From NCBI RefSeq assembly GCF_001657475.1, contig NZ_LXEY01000020.1, positions 124,001-188,000 of the forward strand: a stretch of DNA of 64,000 nt, read 5' to 3'. Positions 1 through 8,803 of the stretch are shown here, piece by piece. The position numbers were made by a program, and so were the translations under genes. Each line of letters starts with the position of its first letter. The stretch's first letter is position 1. Under the pieces are notes generated by a model. The model saw nothing but the letters and a program-made list of their open reading frames with translations, did no database searches and was not told the origin of the DNA. The DNA is from Enteractinococcus helveticum. Lineage in GTDB: Bacteria > Actinomycetota > Actinomycetes > Actinomycetales > Micrococcaceae.

Positions 1-162
1 AGAAAAAGCGAACCAGAAGGTCACCGCGATAGCTGCAATGAGGGCGATAATGGCAATGACACGGCCTGATTTTTTAGAAAGGCGAAACCCTTTGGTGTCG
101 CCATACCTGGTCGCTACACTATTGTCGGCAGAAGGTGCCGCCCGATTCGAGTTCGCAGTCAT
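1..162 (-). CDS. DUF4307 domain protein, N-terminal part
   Basis: The minus-strand frame opens at ATG 162 and runs off the left edge, so only the first 54 codons are visible. The product has a polar head of about 30 residues (MTANSNRAAPSADNS...), a basic stretch (KKSGR), and then a hydrophobic segment rich in Ile and Ala, as in a single-pass membrane anchor. In many actinobacteria a DUF4307 gene of this shape is divergent from mca (Rv1081c/Rv1082 in Mycobacterium tuberculosis), and mca starts 90 bp away here. The family has no established function. The assignment rests on position and architecture, since the conserved C-terminal part is outside the window. Confidence 0.75.
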   Translation of the reverse strand, partial: MTANSNRAAPSADNSVATRYGDTKGFRLSKKSGRVIAIIALIAAIAVTFWFAFS

Positions 163-251
163 ATCGAGCTTTAGCCTAATACAGCCGATACCTCGGTTCG
201 AATTGTGTCCGCCGTCAGCGCCACAAATCACGTATGCAAGGAGTCCACGTC

Positions 252-1214
252 ATGTCATCCGATCCGCAGCTGCCAGACATCTTAGATCCGGGTCTGCCCG
301 ATTCAACTGGATTGCGGCTGCTTGCCGTGCATGCTCATCCTGATGACGAGGCTTCCAAAGGTGCAGCCATGATGGCCGCCTATGTCCATGCCGGCGCGCG
401 CGTCATGGTGGCTACAGCGACCGATGGTGCGATGGGGGACCTGAATAACCCACATTACGGAGAGTCGATTCGCGTGGAGCGCGATATCGCGGCGGTCCGG
501 TATCAAGAGATGGCTGATGCAGCAAAGATCCTTGACATTGAGCACCGCTGGTTAGGCTTCCGGGACTCGGGCTTCCCAGAAGGTGATGACCCGATGGCTC
601 ACTTGGAACCCGGTTGTTTCGCTGACATTGCTCTAGCAGATGCCACCGCGCCACTGATCCGTCTAATTCGTGAGTTCAAACCTCACGTGTTGGTGACTTA
701 CGACGAAATCGGGGGCTACCCGCACCCGGATCATTTACGCACACACGCTATCTCGATGGAAGCGTATGAAAAATCCGGTGATCCCGAGGCCTATCCGGGA
801 ACAGGGGAGCCCTGGGAGATTTCTAAGCTCTATTACGATAAAGCGTTCAACCCGGATAAGTTCCGCGCTGTCCATCGTGCTTTGATCGATAGCGGACAAG
901 AATCACCCTATGCCGATCGCATTGAATGGTACGACCGGGTCGAGGCCGGAGAAGATGATCCAGACGCCTGGCGTATCACCAACCATAAGGTCACCACGCA
1001 ACTCAATGCTGCGAAATTCCTGGAATACCGAGACGCGGCGCTGCGAGCTCACCGCTCACAAGTCGACACCCACGGCGCATTCTTCTTTACGCCAAATGAA
1101 ATCTTGCGCGAGCAGTGGCCTTGGGAAGATTACGTATTGATCGATTCTAAAGTTTCCACCAGCTTGCCCGAAGACGATTTATTCGCCGGGCTCCGAGACA
1201 CCCCGCTAGACTGA
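252..1214 (+). CDS. mca: Mycothiol S-conjugate amidase
   Basis: Mca cleaves the amide bond of mycothiol S-conjugates in the cytoplasm, giving a mercapturic acid for export and GlcN-inositol for mycothiol recycling. The PIG-L/LmbE-type zinc motif AHPDDE lies near residue 28, followed by the expected GAARV-like strand and ATDGAMGD segment. A second metal-site region is GGYPHPDH near residue 155. About 320 residues is normal for Mca and slightly longer than most MshB deacetylases. I start at ATG 252 because AAGGAG (238-243) is correctly spaced; an upstream in-frame ATG at 234 lacks such a site. The DUF4307 neighbour and the following small membrane gene are the usual Mca context, which favours Mca over MshB. 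Confidence 0.9.
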   Translation: MSSDPQLPDILDPGLPDSTGLRLLAVHAHPDDEASKGAAMMAAYVHAGARVMVATATDGAMGDLNNPHYGESIRVERDIAAVRYQEMADAAKILDIEHRWLGFRDSGFPEGDDPMAHLEPGCFADIALADATAPLIRLIREFKPHVLVTYDEIGGYPHPDHLRTHAISMEAYEKSGDPEAYPGTGEPWEISKLYYDKAFNPDKFRAVHRALIDSGQESPYADRIEWYDRVEAGEDDPDAWRITNHKVTTQLNAAKFLEYRDAALRAHRSQVDTHGAFFFTPNEILREQWPWEDYVLIDSKVSTSLPEDDLFAGLRDTPLD

Positions 1215-1221
1215 GAACACC

Positions 1222-1593
1222 ATGCTCTATTCGATTTATACCAACGTCGTCATCGCCGGCCTTGAAGACCCAACGCTGCGTGAAGGCCTGCGTGAAGAAG
1301 ACGTCACTCCAGGCATTCTCGGTTTCCTGGCCACTTTCGCATTCGTACTGGCGGCCATCGTTGTGTTCCGCATTATGATCCGTCAGATCCGCCGCGTGAA
1401 ACTGCGCTCTACAACGGCCGAAGACATGCTCGTGGAGCGGAACCAGCCACACCTATCCCCAGAAGATCGCGAACGCTCCGAGATTGACGAAGTCGGACAC
1501 AGCCAGACCGACATTCTGCGCAAGAAGTATCCTGGCTACTTGGATATGCCAACTCTGGAAGCCCAAGAGCCTGACTCTGGGCGTCAAGACTAG
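1222..1593 (+). CDS. Small single-pass membrane protein downstream of mca
   Basis: The 123-residue product has a short N-terminal segment, one hydrophobic helix at about residues 30-52 (GILGFLATFAFVLAAIVVF), then a basic stretch (RQIRRVKLR) and an acidic, polar cytoplasmic tail. It begins 7 bp after mca and is probably cotranscribed. A small membrane protein sits at the same place after mca in mycobacteria (Rv1083). No enzymatic motif is visible and the function is unknown. A role linked to mycothiol conjugate handling would be only a guess from position. Confidence 0.8.
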   Translation: MLYSIYTNVVIAGLEDPTLREGLREEDVTPGILGFLATFAFVLAAIVVFRIMIRQIRRVKLRSTTAEDMLVERNQPHLSPEDRERSEIDEVGHSQTDILRKKYPGYLDMPTLEAQEPDSGRQD

Positions 1594-1606
1594 GTTGTCA
1601 TAGCGC

Positions 1607-2404
1607 ATGGGATTATCTCCACATCGGACGCTGCGAGTCCCTGATGTCGTCTACCGTTTTTACGAACGACGTCTGGCTCGCAGTTTGCATTCCGACCAGC
1701 TGCCAAACCACATTGGCGTCGTGCTGGACGGAAATCGTCGATGGGCAAAACAAACGGGTGCCTCCACTGCCCACGGGCATCAAGTTGGTGCCGAAAAAAT
1801 TCACGAATTCTTGCACTGGGTAGCAGAATTCAACATTCCGGTGGTCACGCTGTATATGCTGTCTACCGAAAACCTCAACCGCGAAAAGGCTGAGCTGGAA
1901 CCGCTGATCCGTATTATCGCTAATGCGCTGCGCCAATTGGGCGCCGGATTAGCCGATGGCACCCAATTAAAAGTTCATCCGGTGGGAGACTTGAGTATTC
2001 TGCCCCCCGATCTTGCGGAGCTTCTGAGCGAAACAGCAGCAGCGACCAGACACCACCAAGGTGTTCACGTCAATGTTGCCATCGGCTACGGCGGGCGCGA
2101 GGAAATTGTGGATGCAACCAAGTCGTATCTCACCGATGCTGCCCACGCTGGCTATACCCTCGATCAGGCCATCGAGAGCCTCGATGTCGATGCCATTTCC
2201 GACCGGCTCTATACTCGAGGTCAGCCGGATCCAGACCTGGTCATTCGGACCTCGGGGGAACAACGCTTGTCTGGATTTTTGATGTGGCAGTCGGCGTATT
2301 CTGAATTCTATTTCTGTGAAGCCCTCTGGCCGGCATTCCGTCGGGTGGATTTTGTGCGGGCATTACGCGATTACGCAACCCGTAATCGTCGTTACGGCTC
2401 CTAG
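1607..2404 (+). CDS. Cis-prenyltransferase (isoprenyl diphosphate synthase, UppS family)
   Basis: This family condenses isopentenyl diphosphate with an allylic diphosphate in the Z configuration, giving the lipid carrier precursor for cell-wall glycans. The first conserved region is HIGVVLDGNRRWAK near residue 36, containing the DGNRRWA motif with the catalytic Asp. The C-terminal conserved region is RTSGEQRLSGFLMWQSAYSE, with the substrate-binding Arg pair and Ser. The length of 265 residues is typical. Placement after mca matches the short-chain Z-farnesyl diphosphate synthase Rv1086 in mycobacteria, so the product may be a short chain rather than undecaprenyl diphosphate; the sequence alone does not decide. 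It starts 13 bp after the preceding stop, without an obvious Shine-Dalgarno site. Confidence 0.88.
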   Translation: MGLSPHRTLRVPDVVYRFYERRLARSLHSDQLPNHIGVVLDGNRRWAKQTGASTAHGHQVGAEKIHEFLHWVAEFNIPVVTLYMLSTENLNREKAELEPLIRIIANALRQLGAGLADGTQLKVHPVGDLSILPPDLAELLSETAAATRHHQGVHVNVAIGYGGREEIVDATKSYLTDAAHAGYTLDQAIESLDVDAISDRLYTRGQPDPDLVIRTSGEQRLSGFLMWQSAYSEFYFCEALWPAFRRVDFVRALRDYATRNRRYGS

Positions 2405-2470
2405 TCCAGGTTATCCACACCAGAGCCTGGACACTCCTGCTCAACGCCCACGTTAGCTAAGGTTGCTGAC

Positions 2471-2992
2471 GTGATCGATTTGTTGGCTCAAGAACTGGCC
2501 CGAACCTCTCCCGAGCTGTTTCCTCTCATCTGTCTGTTCGCGGCTCTGGCCTGGTTTGCTGTATGTGGGGTGTTCCTGTTCGTCATTGACGTGCGCGAAC
2601 ACCGCCTCCCGAACGCGCTGACTGGGACCCTAGCCATCGGCGCGACGGCCTTGCTGCTGACCAGCACATTGACAGCCAGCAGTGATTCATTACTACTCGG
2701 CCGGGCGCTCCCTACACTCCTCGGCGCGGTGGCCTACTGCATGGCAATGTTTATCCTGCATGTGGTTACCCGAGCGGGCATCGGTATGGGTGATGTAAAA
2801 CTGGCCGCAGGGTTGGGACTCTACACCGGCTTTCTTGGCATTGACGCATTGATCGCAGGCTTTGTGCTGGCCTTTCTGATCGGGGGAGCGCAAGCTGTGT
2901 TCCTCGTCTTGTTTCGCGGAGCTAGCAAATCCACTCGGCTTGCCTTCGGACCGGCCATGCTCGTGGGCTGTCTGCTGATCCTGCTTATGTAA
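2471..2992 (+). CDS. A24 family prepilin peptidase-like protein
   Basis: The 173-residue integral membrane protein has the two aspartates of the type IV prepilin peptidase family: Asp40 in VIDVREHRLPN and Asp108 in GIGMGDVKLAAGLG. Hydrophobic segments cover most of the rest. The N-terminal methylase domain of classical PilD is absent, as in many actinobacterial short forms (TadV/CpaA-like). No pilin or Tad gene lies in the window, so the substrate is unknown. The start is GTG 2471, with AAGG upstream. A perfect DnaA-box-like 9-mer lies in the gap before it at 2411-2419. Confidence 0.85.
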   Translation: MIDLLAQELARTSPELFPLICLFAALAWFAVCGVFLFVIDVREHRLPNALTGTLAIGATALLLTSTLTASSDSLLLGRALPTLLGAVAYCMAMFILHVVTRAGIGMGDVKLAAGLGLYTGFLGIDALIAGFVLAFLIGGAQAVFLVLFRGASKSTRLAFGPAMLVGCLLILLM

Positions 2993-3044
2993 GAAGTTGC
3001 CGCTAAACTACCAACAATATCGTCTTGGCGCGAAGGAGTCCGCG

Positions 3045-4178
3045 GTGCGCATTGGAATCATCGGCGCCGGAATTGCCGGTCTGGTCACAGCCTTTGGCCT
3101 CCAGCGCCAAGGCTATAACGTGACCGTCTACGAACGCCGTTGCGAACCCAACGTCGATGGCGCGGGGCTGACGTTATTTGGTAACGCATTTGCTGCACTT
3201 GATGCGATCGGGTTGGGTGAGCGGATTCGGCGTATCTCGAATAATGCACTCGCGAACCTCCGGGCCGGTCAGCGGATACCCGATGGAACCTGGCTGACCA
3301 GTATGCCGCAAGCAACCATCGGACAGCTCCACAGCGTTCACCGCGTCACGCTGCACGAGACACTGATGCACAGTCTAGAACCCAATACTGTGCAGACTGG
3401 CACCGACGCCGTCGTTGCTGCCGATGGGTCACCGCAGATCACGCTGGGAACCACAACCGAGACCTTTGATCTTGTCGTCGTCGCCGACGGGCTGCGCAGC
3501 CACAGTCGACAGCGCTTGGGATTAGACACTGGCATCCAGTATTCGGGATATACCGCGTGGCGTGGGGTCACGAGCACGGCGGTCGATATCGGTGGGGCAG
3601 CGGCTGAAACCTGGGGCAGTGGGCAAATCTTTGGTTTCGTACCACTGCCCAGAGATCGCCTGTACTGGTTTGGTACCCGCACCCAACCGGCAGGTATGTC
3701 GTTCGACGACGAGTACCGGGCGGTTAACGAGTCCTTTGCCGGATGGCATGCCCCAATCCCAGACTGCATTGCAGCAACTGCGCCACAAGATGTCATTCGC
3801 CATGACGTTTACGACTTAGCTAAACCGCTGCGCACATTCACCCATGGTCGCACCGTACTGATCGGCGATGCCGCGCACGCGATGCTGCCAAATTTGGGGC
3901 AAGGCGCAGGCCAAGGGATCGAGGATGCTGTCACGTTGGCTATCCTGCTGAGTCAAACGTCACCGCACGACCTAGAGACCGCACTGAGACGTTATGCATC
4001 GCTGCGGCAACCTCGCACCACGAATCTGTGGCGGCAGTCTCGGCTGATGGCCAAGGTTGCTCAAGCAACGGGTCCTGCGGTGGTGAGGCTCCGGAATGTC
4101 GGTATGCGACTGACGCCGCCGCAATTGATCGGTCCACTGACGCAACAGCTGCACCGTTGGGTCCCGCCGGCGCCTTGA
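3045..4178 (+). CDS. FAD-dependent monooxygenase (PHBH fold)
   Basis: The protein starts with the dinucleotide-binding motif IGIIGAGIAGLVTAFGL and the following acidic strand end (VTVYERR). It also carries the DG motif (VVVADGLRSHSR) and the GD motif (VLIGDAAHAMLPNLGQGAGQGIED) of class A flavoprotein hydroxylases. About 377 residues is normal. I start at GTG 3045 because AAGGAG (3033-3038) lies 6 nt upstream and the protein then opens directly with the Rossmann motif. Upstream codons as far as 2997 would add a tail with no family support. The substrate cannot be read. The gene ends at a strong hairpin shared with fumC. Confidence 0.87.
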   Translation: MRIGIIGAGIAGLVTAFGLQRQGYNVTVYERRCEPNVDGAGLTLFGNAFAALDAIGLGERIRRISNNALANLRAGQRIPDGTWLTSMPQATIGQLHSVHRVTLHETLMHSLEPNTVQTGTDAVVAADGSPQITLGTTTETFDLVVVADGLRSHSRQRLGLDTGIQYSGYTAWRGVTSTAVDIGGAAAETWGSGQIFGFVPLPRDRLYWFGTRTQPAGMSFDDEYRAVNESFAGWHAPIPDCIAATAPQDVIRHDVYDLAKPLRTFTHGRTVLIGDAAHAMLPNLGQGAGQGIEDAVTLAILLSQTSPHDLETALRRYASLRQPRTTNLWRQSRLMAKVAQATGPAVVRLRNVGMRLTPPQLIGPLTQQLHRWVPPAP

Positions 4179-4191
4179 ATAGGCGTTAAAC

Positions 4192-4223
4192 ACGTCGTCC
4201 CCGCACTGGGGCGGGGACGACGT
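4192..4223. terminator. Bidirectional hairpin between convergent genes
   Basis: A perfect 13-bp inverted repeat (ACGTCGTCCCCGC and its complement) flanks a 6-nt loop. It sits between the ends of the monooxygenase and fumC, which converge. The U-tract is weak on both sides, so termination efficiency is inferred from the stem. Confidence 0.75.
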
Positions 4224-4239
4224 CATAAAAGGTTTGAGA

Positions 4240-5661
4240 CTAGCTTGGGCGAGTCATCGACATTGGATCAAGTGCTTCATCCAGCTGAGCTTCGGTGATC
4301 TCACCGCGTTCAACGTAGCCTAGTGCGATGGTGGCTTCACGAACGGTGATCTTTTGGGCAACCGAGTGCTTGGCGATTTCTGCGGCAGCTTCGTACCCGA
4401 TGATTTTGTTCAGCGGGGTCACAATCGAAGGGGAAGCACCCGCCAGGAATGCGGCGCGTTCGACGTTGGCTTCTAGACCGTTGATCATCTTGTCTGCCAT
4501 CACCCGGGAGGAGTTGGCCAGCAGTCGGATGGATTCCAACAGGTTGGAGGCCATGACCGGGATACCGACGTTGAGCTCGAAGGCACCGTTGGTTGAAGAC
4601 AGCGACACGGTGGTGTCGTTACCAATGACCTGGGCGCACACCATAGAGACGGCTTCAACGATGACAGGGTTGACCTTACCTGGCATGATCGAAGACCCTG
4701 GTTGCAGATCTGGGATGAACAGTTCGCCCAGACCGGTGTTTGGTCCCGAACCCATCCAGCGCAGGTCGTTGTTGATCTTCAGCAGGGAGTAGGCAATGTT
4801 GCGCAGCTGGCCGGAGGCCTCGACCAGGCCGTCGCGGTTGGCCTGGGCTTCGAAGTGGTCGCGTGCTTCGGTGATCGGCAGGCCAGTTTCCTCGGCCAGG
4901 ACCTCGATGACACGCTCGGAGAAGCCCAACGGAGTGTTGATGCCAGTACCCACGGCGGTCCCGCCCAGTGGGACTTCTGCGACACGTGGCAGGGAGGAAT
5001 CGATGCGTTCAATGCCGTAGCGAACCTGAGCGGCATAGCCACCGAATTCCTGGCCCATGGTGACCGGGGTGGCGTCCATGAGGTGGGTACGACCAGCTTT
5101 GACAACGTGGGCGAATTCTTCGGCCTTGCGCTCAAGTGATTCGGCCAGGTATGCCAGGGCTGGTTTGAGGTTATTGATCAGCGCATTGGTTACCGCAACG
5201 TGGACCGAAGTTGGGAACACATCGTTGGAGGACTGTGAGGCGTTGACGTGGTCATTCGGGTGCACCGTGGTGTCCGAACCGGCAGCTTCCAACGCTCGGT
5301 TTGCCAGGTTGGCAATGACCTCGTTGGTGTTCATATTCGAAGAGGTCCCCGAACCGGTCTGGAAGACGTCGATAGGGAACTGGTCATCGTGGTTACCAGC
5401 AATAATCTCATCAGCAGCGTTGGTGATGGCTTTTGCTTGTTCATCGGTGATGACGCCCAGCTCGTTGTTCGCAACGGCACAGGCTTTTTTGACCATGCCC
5501 AGTGCGTGGATGTGCGTGGGTTCCAGACCCTGACCTGAAATCGGGAAGTTTTCTACTGCTCGTTGGGTTTGGGCCGAATACAGTGCATTGAGCGGCACTT
5601 GGACTTCACCCATGGTGTCGTGTTCGATACGGAATTGCTGATCATTAGACTTCGTTGTCAT
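4240..5661 (-). CDS. fumC: Class II fumarate hydratase
   Basis: This enzyme interconverts fumarate and L-malate in the TCA cycle without an Fe-S cluster. The superfamily signature [11 protein letters not shown] is present around residue 315, with the upstream SSNDVFPT and [10 protein letters not shown] segments that form the shared active site. Length (about 473 residues) is standard. I choose ATG 5661 because GAGGA lies just upstream; another ATG three codons earlier (5670) is poorly spaced. It is the last gene of a minus-strand run with the DUF4245 and carbonic anhydrase genes, close to glpX, an arrangement also seen in mycobacteria (Rv1098c-Rv1100). Confidence 0.96.
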   Translation of the reverse strand: MTTKSNDQQFRIEHDTMGEVQVPLNALYSAQTQRAVENFPISGQGLEPTHIHALGMVKKACAVANNELGVITDEQAKAITNAADEIIAGNHDDQFPIDVFQTGSGTSSNMNTNEVIANLANRALEAAGSDTTVHPNDHVNASQSSNDVFPTSVHVAVTNALINNLKPALAYLAESLERKAEEFAHVVKAGRTHLMDATPVTMGQEFGGYAAQVRYGIERIDSSLPRVAEVPLGGTAVGTGINTPLGFSERVIEVLAEETGLPITEARDHFEAQANRDGLVEASGQLRNIAYSLLKINNDLRWMGSGPNTGLGELFIPDLQPGSSIMPGKVNPVIVEAVSMVCAQVIGNDTTVSLSSTNGAFELNVGIPVMASNLLESIRLLANSSRVMADKMINGLEANVERAAFLAGASPSIVTPLNKIIGYEAAAEIAKHSVAQKITVREATIALGYVERGEITEAQLDEALDPMSMTRPS

Positions 5662-5729
5662 AATCCTCATCCTAGGTGGGGGAATGCCCCCGGGGTTATT
5701 GATGTTCGGCTTGAGCGCAAGCCACGAGG

Positions 5730-6350
5730 TCAGGGATTTACCGGACCTAAAATATCACCGATTTTCACGGAGCCATCGGACAGCGAATATGTTACTCCCA
5801 TAACAGCGGTGCGGCCCTCTTTGACGGCTTGTGCGACCGCATAGGAAGTATCCACAACCCGGTGAACGGTTTGGTCCGTGTGTTCCTCCACGGTGCCATT
5901 GACATCGGTGACGCCCTTGGACCGTGCTGCCATCACTGATGGCATGATGCGTTCCACAAGGGAACGCATAAAACTTTTTGGCATGACCGCGGTTTGCACG
6001 GCCTCGACCGCAGCGGTAACGGCACCGCAGTTGTCGTGTCCCAGAATGATGATCAAGGGAACATCGATTTCTTCAATTGCGAACTGTAGTGAGCCCAGGA
6101 CAGCATCGTCGATGACCTGGCCAGCAGTACGAATAACAAAAACGTCGCCCAGCCCGACGTCAAAAATAATCTCCGCGGCAAGGCGTGAGTCAGAACAGCC
6201 AAAGATGACCGCGTGCGGGCTTTGTGAGTTCTCCAGTGACGCGCGCCATCCGGCATCCTGGTGCGGATGGTCAACCGTCCCATCCACGAACCGTCGGTTG
6301 CCGGCTTTGAGTTGTTCCCACGCTTGTTGGGGTGTCAGCGTTGTTGGCAC
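5730..6350 (-). CDS. Beta-class carbonic anhydrase
   Basis: This zinc enzyme hydrates CO2 to bicarbonate. The beta-class residues are all visible: Cys52, Asp54 and Arg56 in GCSDSR, and His105 and Cys108 in GHDNCGA. Length (206 residues) is typical. I start at GTG 6350 with AAGGAG directly upstream at 6355-6360; spacing is short (4 nt), and an alternative start lies at 6371. The gene follows the DUF4245 gene and precedes fumC on the same strand, so bicarbonate supply for anaplerosis beside the TCA gene is a reasonable inference. Confidence 0.93.
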   Translation of the reverse strand: MPTTLTPQQAWEQLKAGNRRFVDGTVDHPHQDAGWRASLENSQSPHAVIFGCSDSRLAAEIIFDVGLGDVFVIRTAGQVIDDAVLGSLQFAIEEIDVPLIIILGHDNCGAVTAAVEAVQTAVMPKSFMRSLVERIMPSVMAARSKGVTDVNGTVEEHTDQTVHRVVDTSYAVAQAVKEGRTAVMGVTYSLSDGSVKIGDILGPVNP

Positions 6351-6404
6351 GGGGCTCCTTCGGTTGAGCACACACTGGGGTAGTGCGCGGTGTCGGTGGT
6401 GCTT

Positions 6405-7094
6405 TTAGCGGTACTGGTTAATCAGTTCAGCGGCCAGTTGATGCAGAGTTTCTTCTTCCATCGAACCGGAGATGATCAGTGTCATCGTATCCGTTGGTTC
6501 GATTGAATCAGCCGGACGGTCATCGTTGGTTGCTGCGGGTTGATCGAACTCAGCGACCAAATAGATGTGCTCATCGCGTCCAATCCAGCGCTCGACATCG
6601 TGGTTGGCAATGGTCACCATCGTGGAATCCCCGGCGGGCTTGATCTTGTCCCGGACCCAGCCATCGGTTGCATTCGCGGTCTGGGAAACCCCGAAGAATT
6701 CCTCGTCTTCGGTCAAAAATCCGACGTTCCAGGCCGGTACCTCGTCCAGAGCACCTGAATTCCAGCGTGCATAATTGGCACGCCAAATGTCGGGTGCATT
6801 GATCGTGACCGGGGTAAAGGCCGCCACATTAGCAACTTCCGATTGGGCCGCAGCGACATCCACGCCCGGATCAAATTCGTTATTGGACTGTGGATTCAAC
6901 GCCATAAACGCGAGCACAATCGCCAAGGTCGCCAAGACCGAATACGTCATGGCCTTGGCAGTTTGGCTCATCCGCTCGCTCTGCGACTTGGTCAGTTTTG
7001 GCTTTGGTGCCGGTTCGTCGGGTCGAGGCTCAACCTCGGTGGTGTCGAGGCGGTCGTGATTGGTAGTGATGTTTTTTCCTTTGCAACAACACAA
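6405..7094 (-). CDS. DUF4245 membrane-anchored protein
   Basis: The protein has a charged, proline-rich N-terminus, one transmembrane helix (MTYSVLATLAIVLAFMALN, around residues 50-68) and an exported domain. The exported part contains the motifs WRANYARWN and GWVRDKI and ends in QLAAELINQYR, as in DUF4245. Function is unknown. The gene is divergent from glpX, a recurrent actinobacterial arrangement. The start is uncertain. The frame can open at TTG 7094, which has no Shine-Dalgarno site, while a well-spaced AAAGGA precedes an in-frame ATC codon at 7070. The first in-frame ATG is far downstream, next to the membrane helix. Confidence 0.85.
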   Translation of the reverse strand: MCCCKGKNITTNHDRLDTTEVEPRPDEPAPKPKLTKSQSERMSQTAKAMTYSVLATLAIVLAFMALNPQSNNEFDPGVDVAAAQSEVANVAAFTPVTINAPDIWRANYARWNSGALDEVPAWNVGFLTEDEEFFGVSQTANATDGWVRDKIKPAGDSTMVTIANHDVERWIGRDEHIYLVAEFDQPAATNDDRPADSIEPTDTMTLIISGSMEEETLHQLAAELINQYR

Positions 7095-7206
7095 GAACTT
7101 AAAACTCTACGTCCCTATTGTGCCACCAAACCTGGCTGAGGTGACATTCAGATAGACTAGGAACGAAATTTTTTCTCTGACCCACCAAGTTTTTGGGAGT
7201 ACGTAC

Positions 7207-8211
7207 ATGACGAATAAAGCTTCGGCCCAGCAAATGGAAGGTGCCGGTACTCAAGACCGCAACCTGGCTATGGAACTGGTCCGAGTGACCGAAGCTGCGG
7301 CAATTGCTGCTTCTGAGTGGGTTGGCTTTGGTGAAAAGAACATTGCCGACGGCGCCGCCGTCGACGCAATGCGCGCATTCCTGCACACCGTGCACATGGA
7401 CGGCACCGTAGTCATCGGTGAAGGCGAAAAAGACCAAGCCCCAATGCTGTACAACGGTGAACGCGTTGGTGACGGCCTGGGCCCGAAGGTCGATGTGGCC
7501 GTGGACCCGATCGATGGCACCACCCTGACGGCGATGGGCTACAACAACGCCCTGTCCGTGATGGCGGTGGCCGAACGTGGTTCGATGTATGACGCTTCCA
7601 ATGTGTTCTACATGGAAAAAATGGTGGTCGGTCCAGAAGCTGCCGATCTGGTTGACCTGCGTCTGCCCGTCAAACAAAACCTGTTGCTGCTCTCCAAAGC
7701 CCTGGATAAGAAAGTCTCCCAGCTCAATGTGTGCGTGCTGGACCGTCCACGCCACGAAGGTCTGGTCAAAGAAATCCGCGAGGCTGGCGCGCGTGTGAAA
7801 TTCATTATGGACGGCGATGTTGCCGGCGGTATTGCTGCAGCACGCCACAACACCGACGTCGATATTCTGCTGGGGACCGGTGGTACTCCAGAAGGCATCA
7901 TTACGGCGTGTGCCATCAAGGCCACCGGCGGGATGATCCAGGGTCGTCTCGCCCCGGTCGATGATGAAGAACGTCAGAAAGCACTCGACGCCGGACACGA
8001 CTTGGACGCCATTTTGACTACCAATGATCTGGTATCCACTGAAAACTGCTACTTCGCTGCGACCGGCATTACCGATGGTGACCTGTTGCGCGGTACCCGA
8101 TACTTCTCAAATCGGATTGAGACCCAGTCGATCGTGATGCGCGGTCAGACCGGGACGGTGCGGACCATTGAGGCCGAGCACCGTCCTGCGAAATGGAAGA
8201 AAGAGAACTAA
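7207..8211 (+). CDS. glpX: Class II fructose-1,6-bisphosphatase
   Basis: GlpX removes the 1-phosphate of fructose 1,6-bisphosphate and is the usual gluconeogenic phosphatase of actinobacteria. The metal and substrate motifs are visible as GEGEKD at residues 71-76 and DPIDGTT at 100-106, together with [11 protein letters not shown] and [16 protein letters not shown]. Length (334 residues) is standard. GGGAG lies upstream of ATG 7207. Codon use is strongly biased (for example CCA for Pro and GAA for Glu), consistent with high expression. It is divergent from the DUF4245-carbonic anhydrase-fumC unit. Confidence 0.96.
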   Translation: MTNKASAQQMEGAGTQDRNLAMELVRVTEAAAIAASEWVGFGEKNIADGAAVDAMRAFLHTVHMDGTVVIGEGEKDQAPMLYNGERVGDGLGPKVDVAVDPIDGTTLTAMGYNNALSVMAVAERGSMYDASNVFYMEKMVVGPEAADLVDLRLPVKQNLLLLSKALDKKVSQLNVCVLDRPRHEGLVKEIREAGARVKFIMDGDVAGGIAAARHNTDVDILLGTGGTPEGIITACAIKATGGMIQGRLAPVDDEERQKALDAGHDLDAILTTNDLVSTENCYFAATGITDGDLLRGTRYFSNRIETQSIVMRGQTGTVRTIEAEHRPAKWKKEN

Positions 8212-8217
8212 AACGTT

Positions 8218-8679
8218 CTATGCCGCGGTTGCCGACGATTCGTCGTTGGTAACCGCGGTTTTTCCTTCCCGTTTTGGTGCCAGTTCATCTTCAAGCACCC
8301 GGTCTGTGGCTTCTGATTCCACTGGTTGTTCAACTGTGGTTTCGGTGTAACGATTCGTCACCAGCATCCAGGCAGCTGCTGCCACGACGAATGCTAGGAC
8401 AGGCACGATGGCCCAGATTAGCGAAGTGCCACGAAAGACCACTGCCAGCAAGGCTGGAACGATGGTCATCAATGCGGGTGGTAGCTCAACCGAAACATCC
8501 GTGAACTTTGGCCCGGTGACTAATGCGACGATCATGATGAGCACACCGCCGGCCAGAAAGTACCACAGCTGGGGAATCGGAGCGAAACCCAAGGCCATCA
8601 CACAGATGGCAGAAATCGTGGCGACAAGTGCGGCACGAAGTGTTGTTGGACTCAGCCCAGAGTCAAAAATGTTGTGCAA
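8218..8679 (-). CDS. Small multi-pass membrane protein
   Basis: The 153-residue product has about four hydrophobic segments: LRAALVATISAICVMALGF, LWYFLAGGVLIMIVALVTG, LMTIVPALLAVVF and AIVPVLAFVVAAAAWMLV. An acidic, low-complexity tail of about 45 residues follows. The start is TTG 8679 with AGGGG upstream. I do not recognise the family. Its last codons overlap a hairpin that looks like the terminator of the convergent glpX gene. Confidence 0.7.
   Translation of the reverse strand: MHNIFDSGLSPTTLRAALVATISAICVMALGFAPIPQLWYFLAGGVLIMIVALVTGPKFTDVSVELPPALMTIVPALLAVVFRGTSLIWAIVPVLAFVVAAAAWMLVTNRYTETTVEQPVESEATDRVLEDELAPKREGKTAVTNDESSATAA
8223..8263 (+). terminator. glpX terminator lying inside the convergent gene
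   Basis: CCGCGGTTGCC (8223-8233) pairs with GGTAACCGCGG (8248-8258), with one mismatch, and is followed by TTTTT on the plus strand. It lies 11 bp after the glpX stop and is read through as the polar C-terminal codons of the opposite-strand membrane protein gene. Confidence 0.7.
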
Positions 8680-8803
8680 TGATTCCCCTATTTTGTTATG
8701 AAACGGCTGTTAACTCTTAGGTTAACTGGTAGGGAAATCCAGTCAAGCGTGTCGCGATGATCTTCATCGCCGGCTGGCCATGAAGCTGCTCACACCCACC
8801 GCT

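Noticed and set aside
38-343. Plus-strand frame of 101 codons at the left edge
   Set aside because: It runs through the DUF4307 start, the intergenic gap and the mca start without a ribosome site.
2411-2419. Perfect DnaA box as a replication origin
   Set aside because: A lone 9-mer without dnaA, dnaN or a box cluster is expected by chance at about this frequency.
7099-7998. Long open frame of 299 codons on the minus strand
   Set aside because: It is antisense to glpX, His/Gln-rich with no family pattern, and arises from the strong codon bias of glpX.
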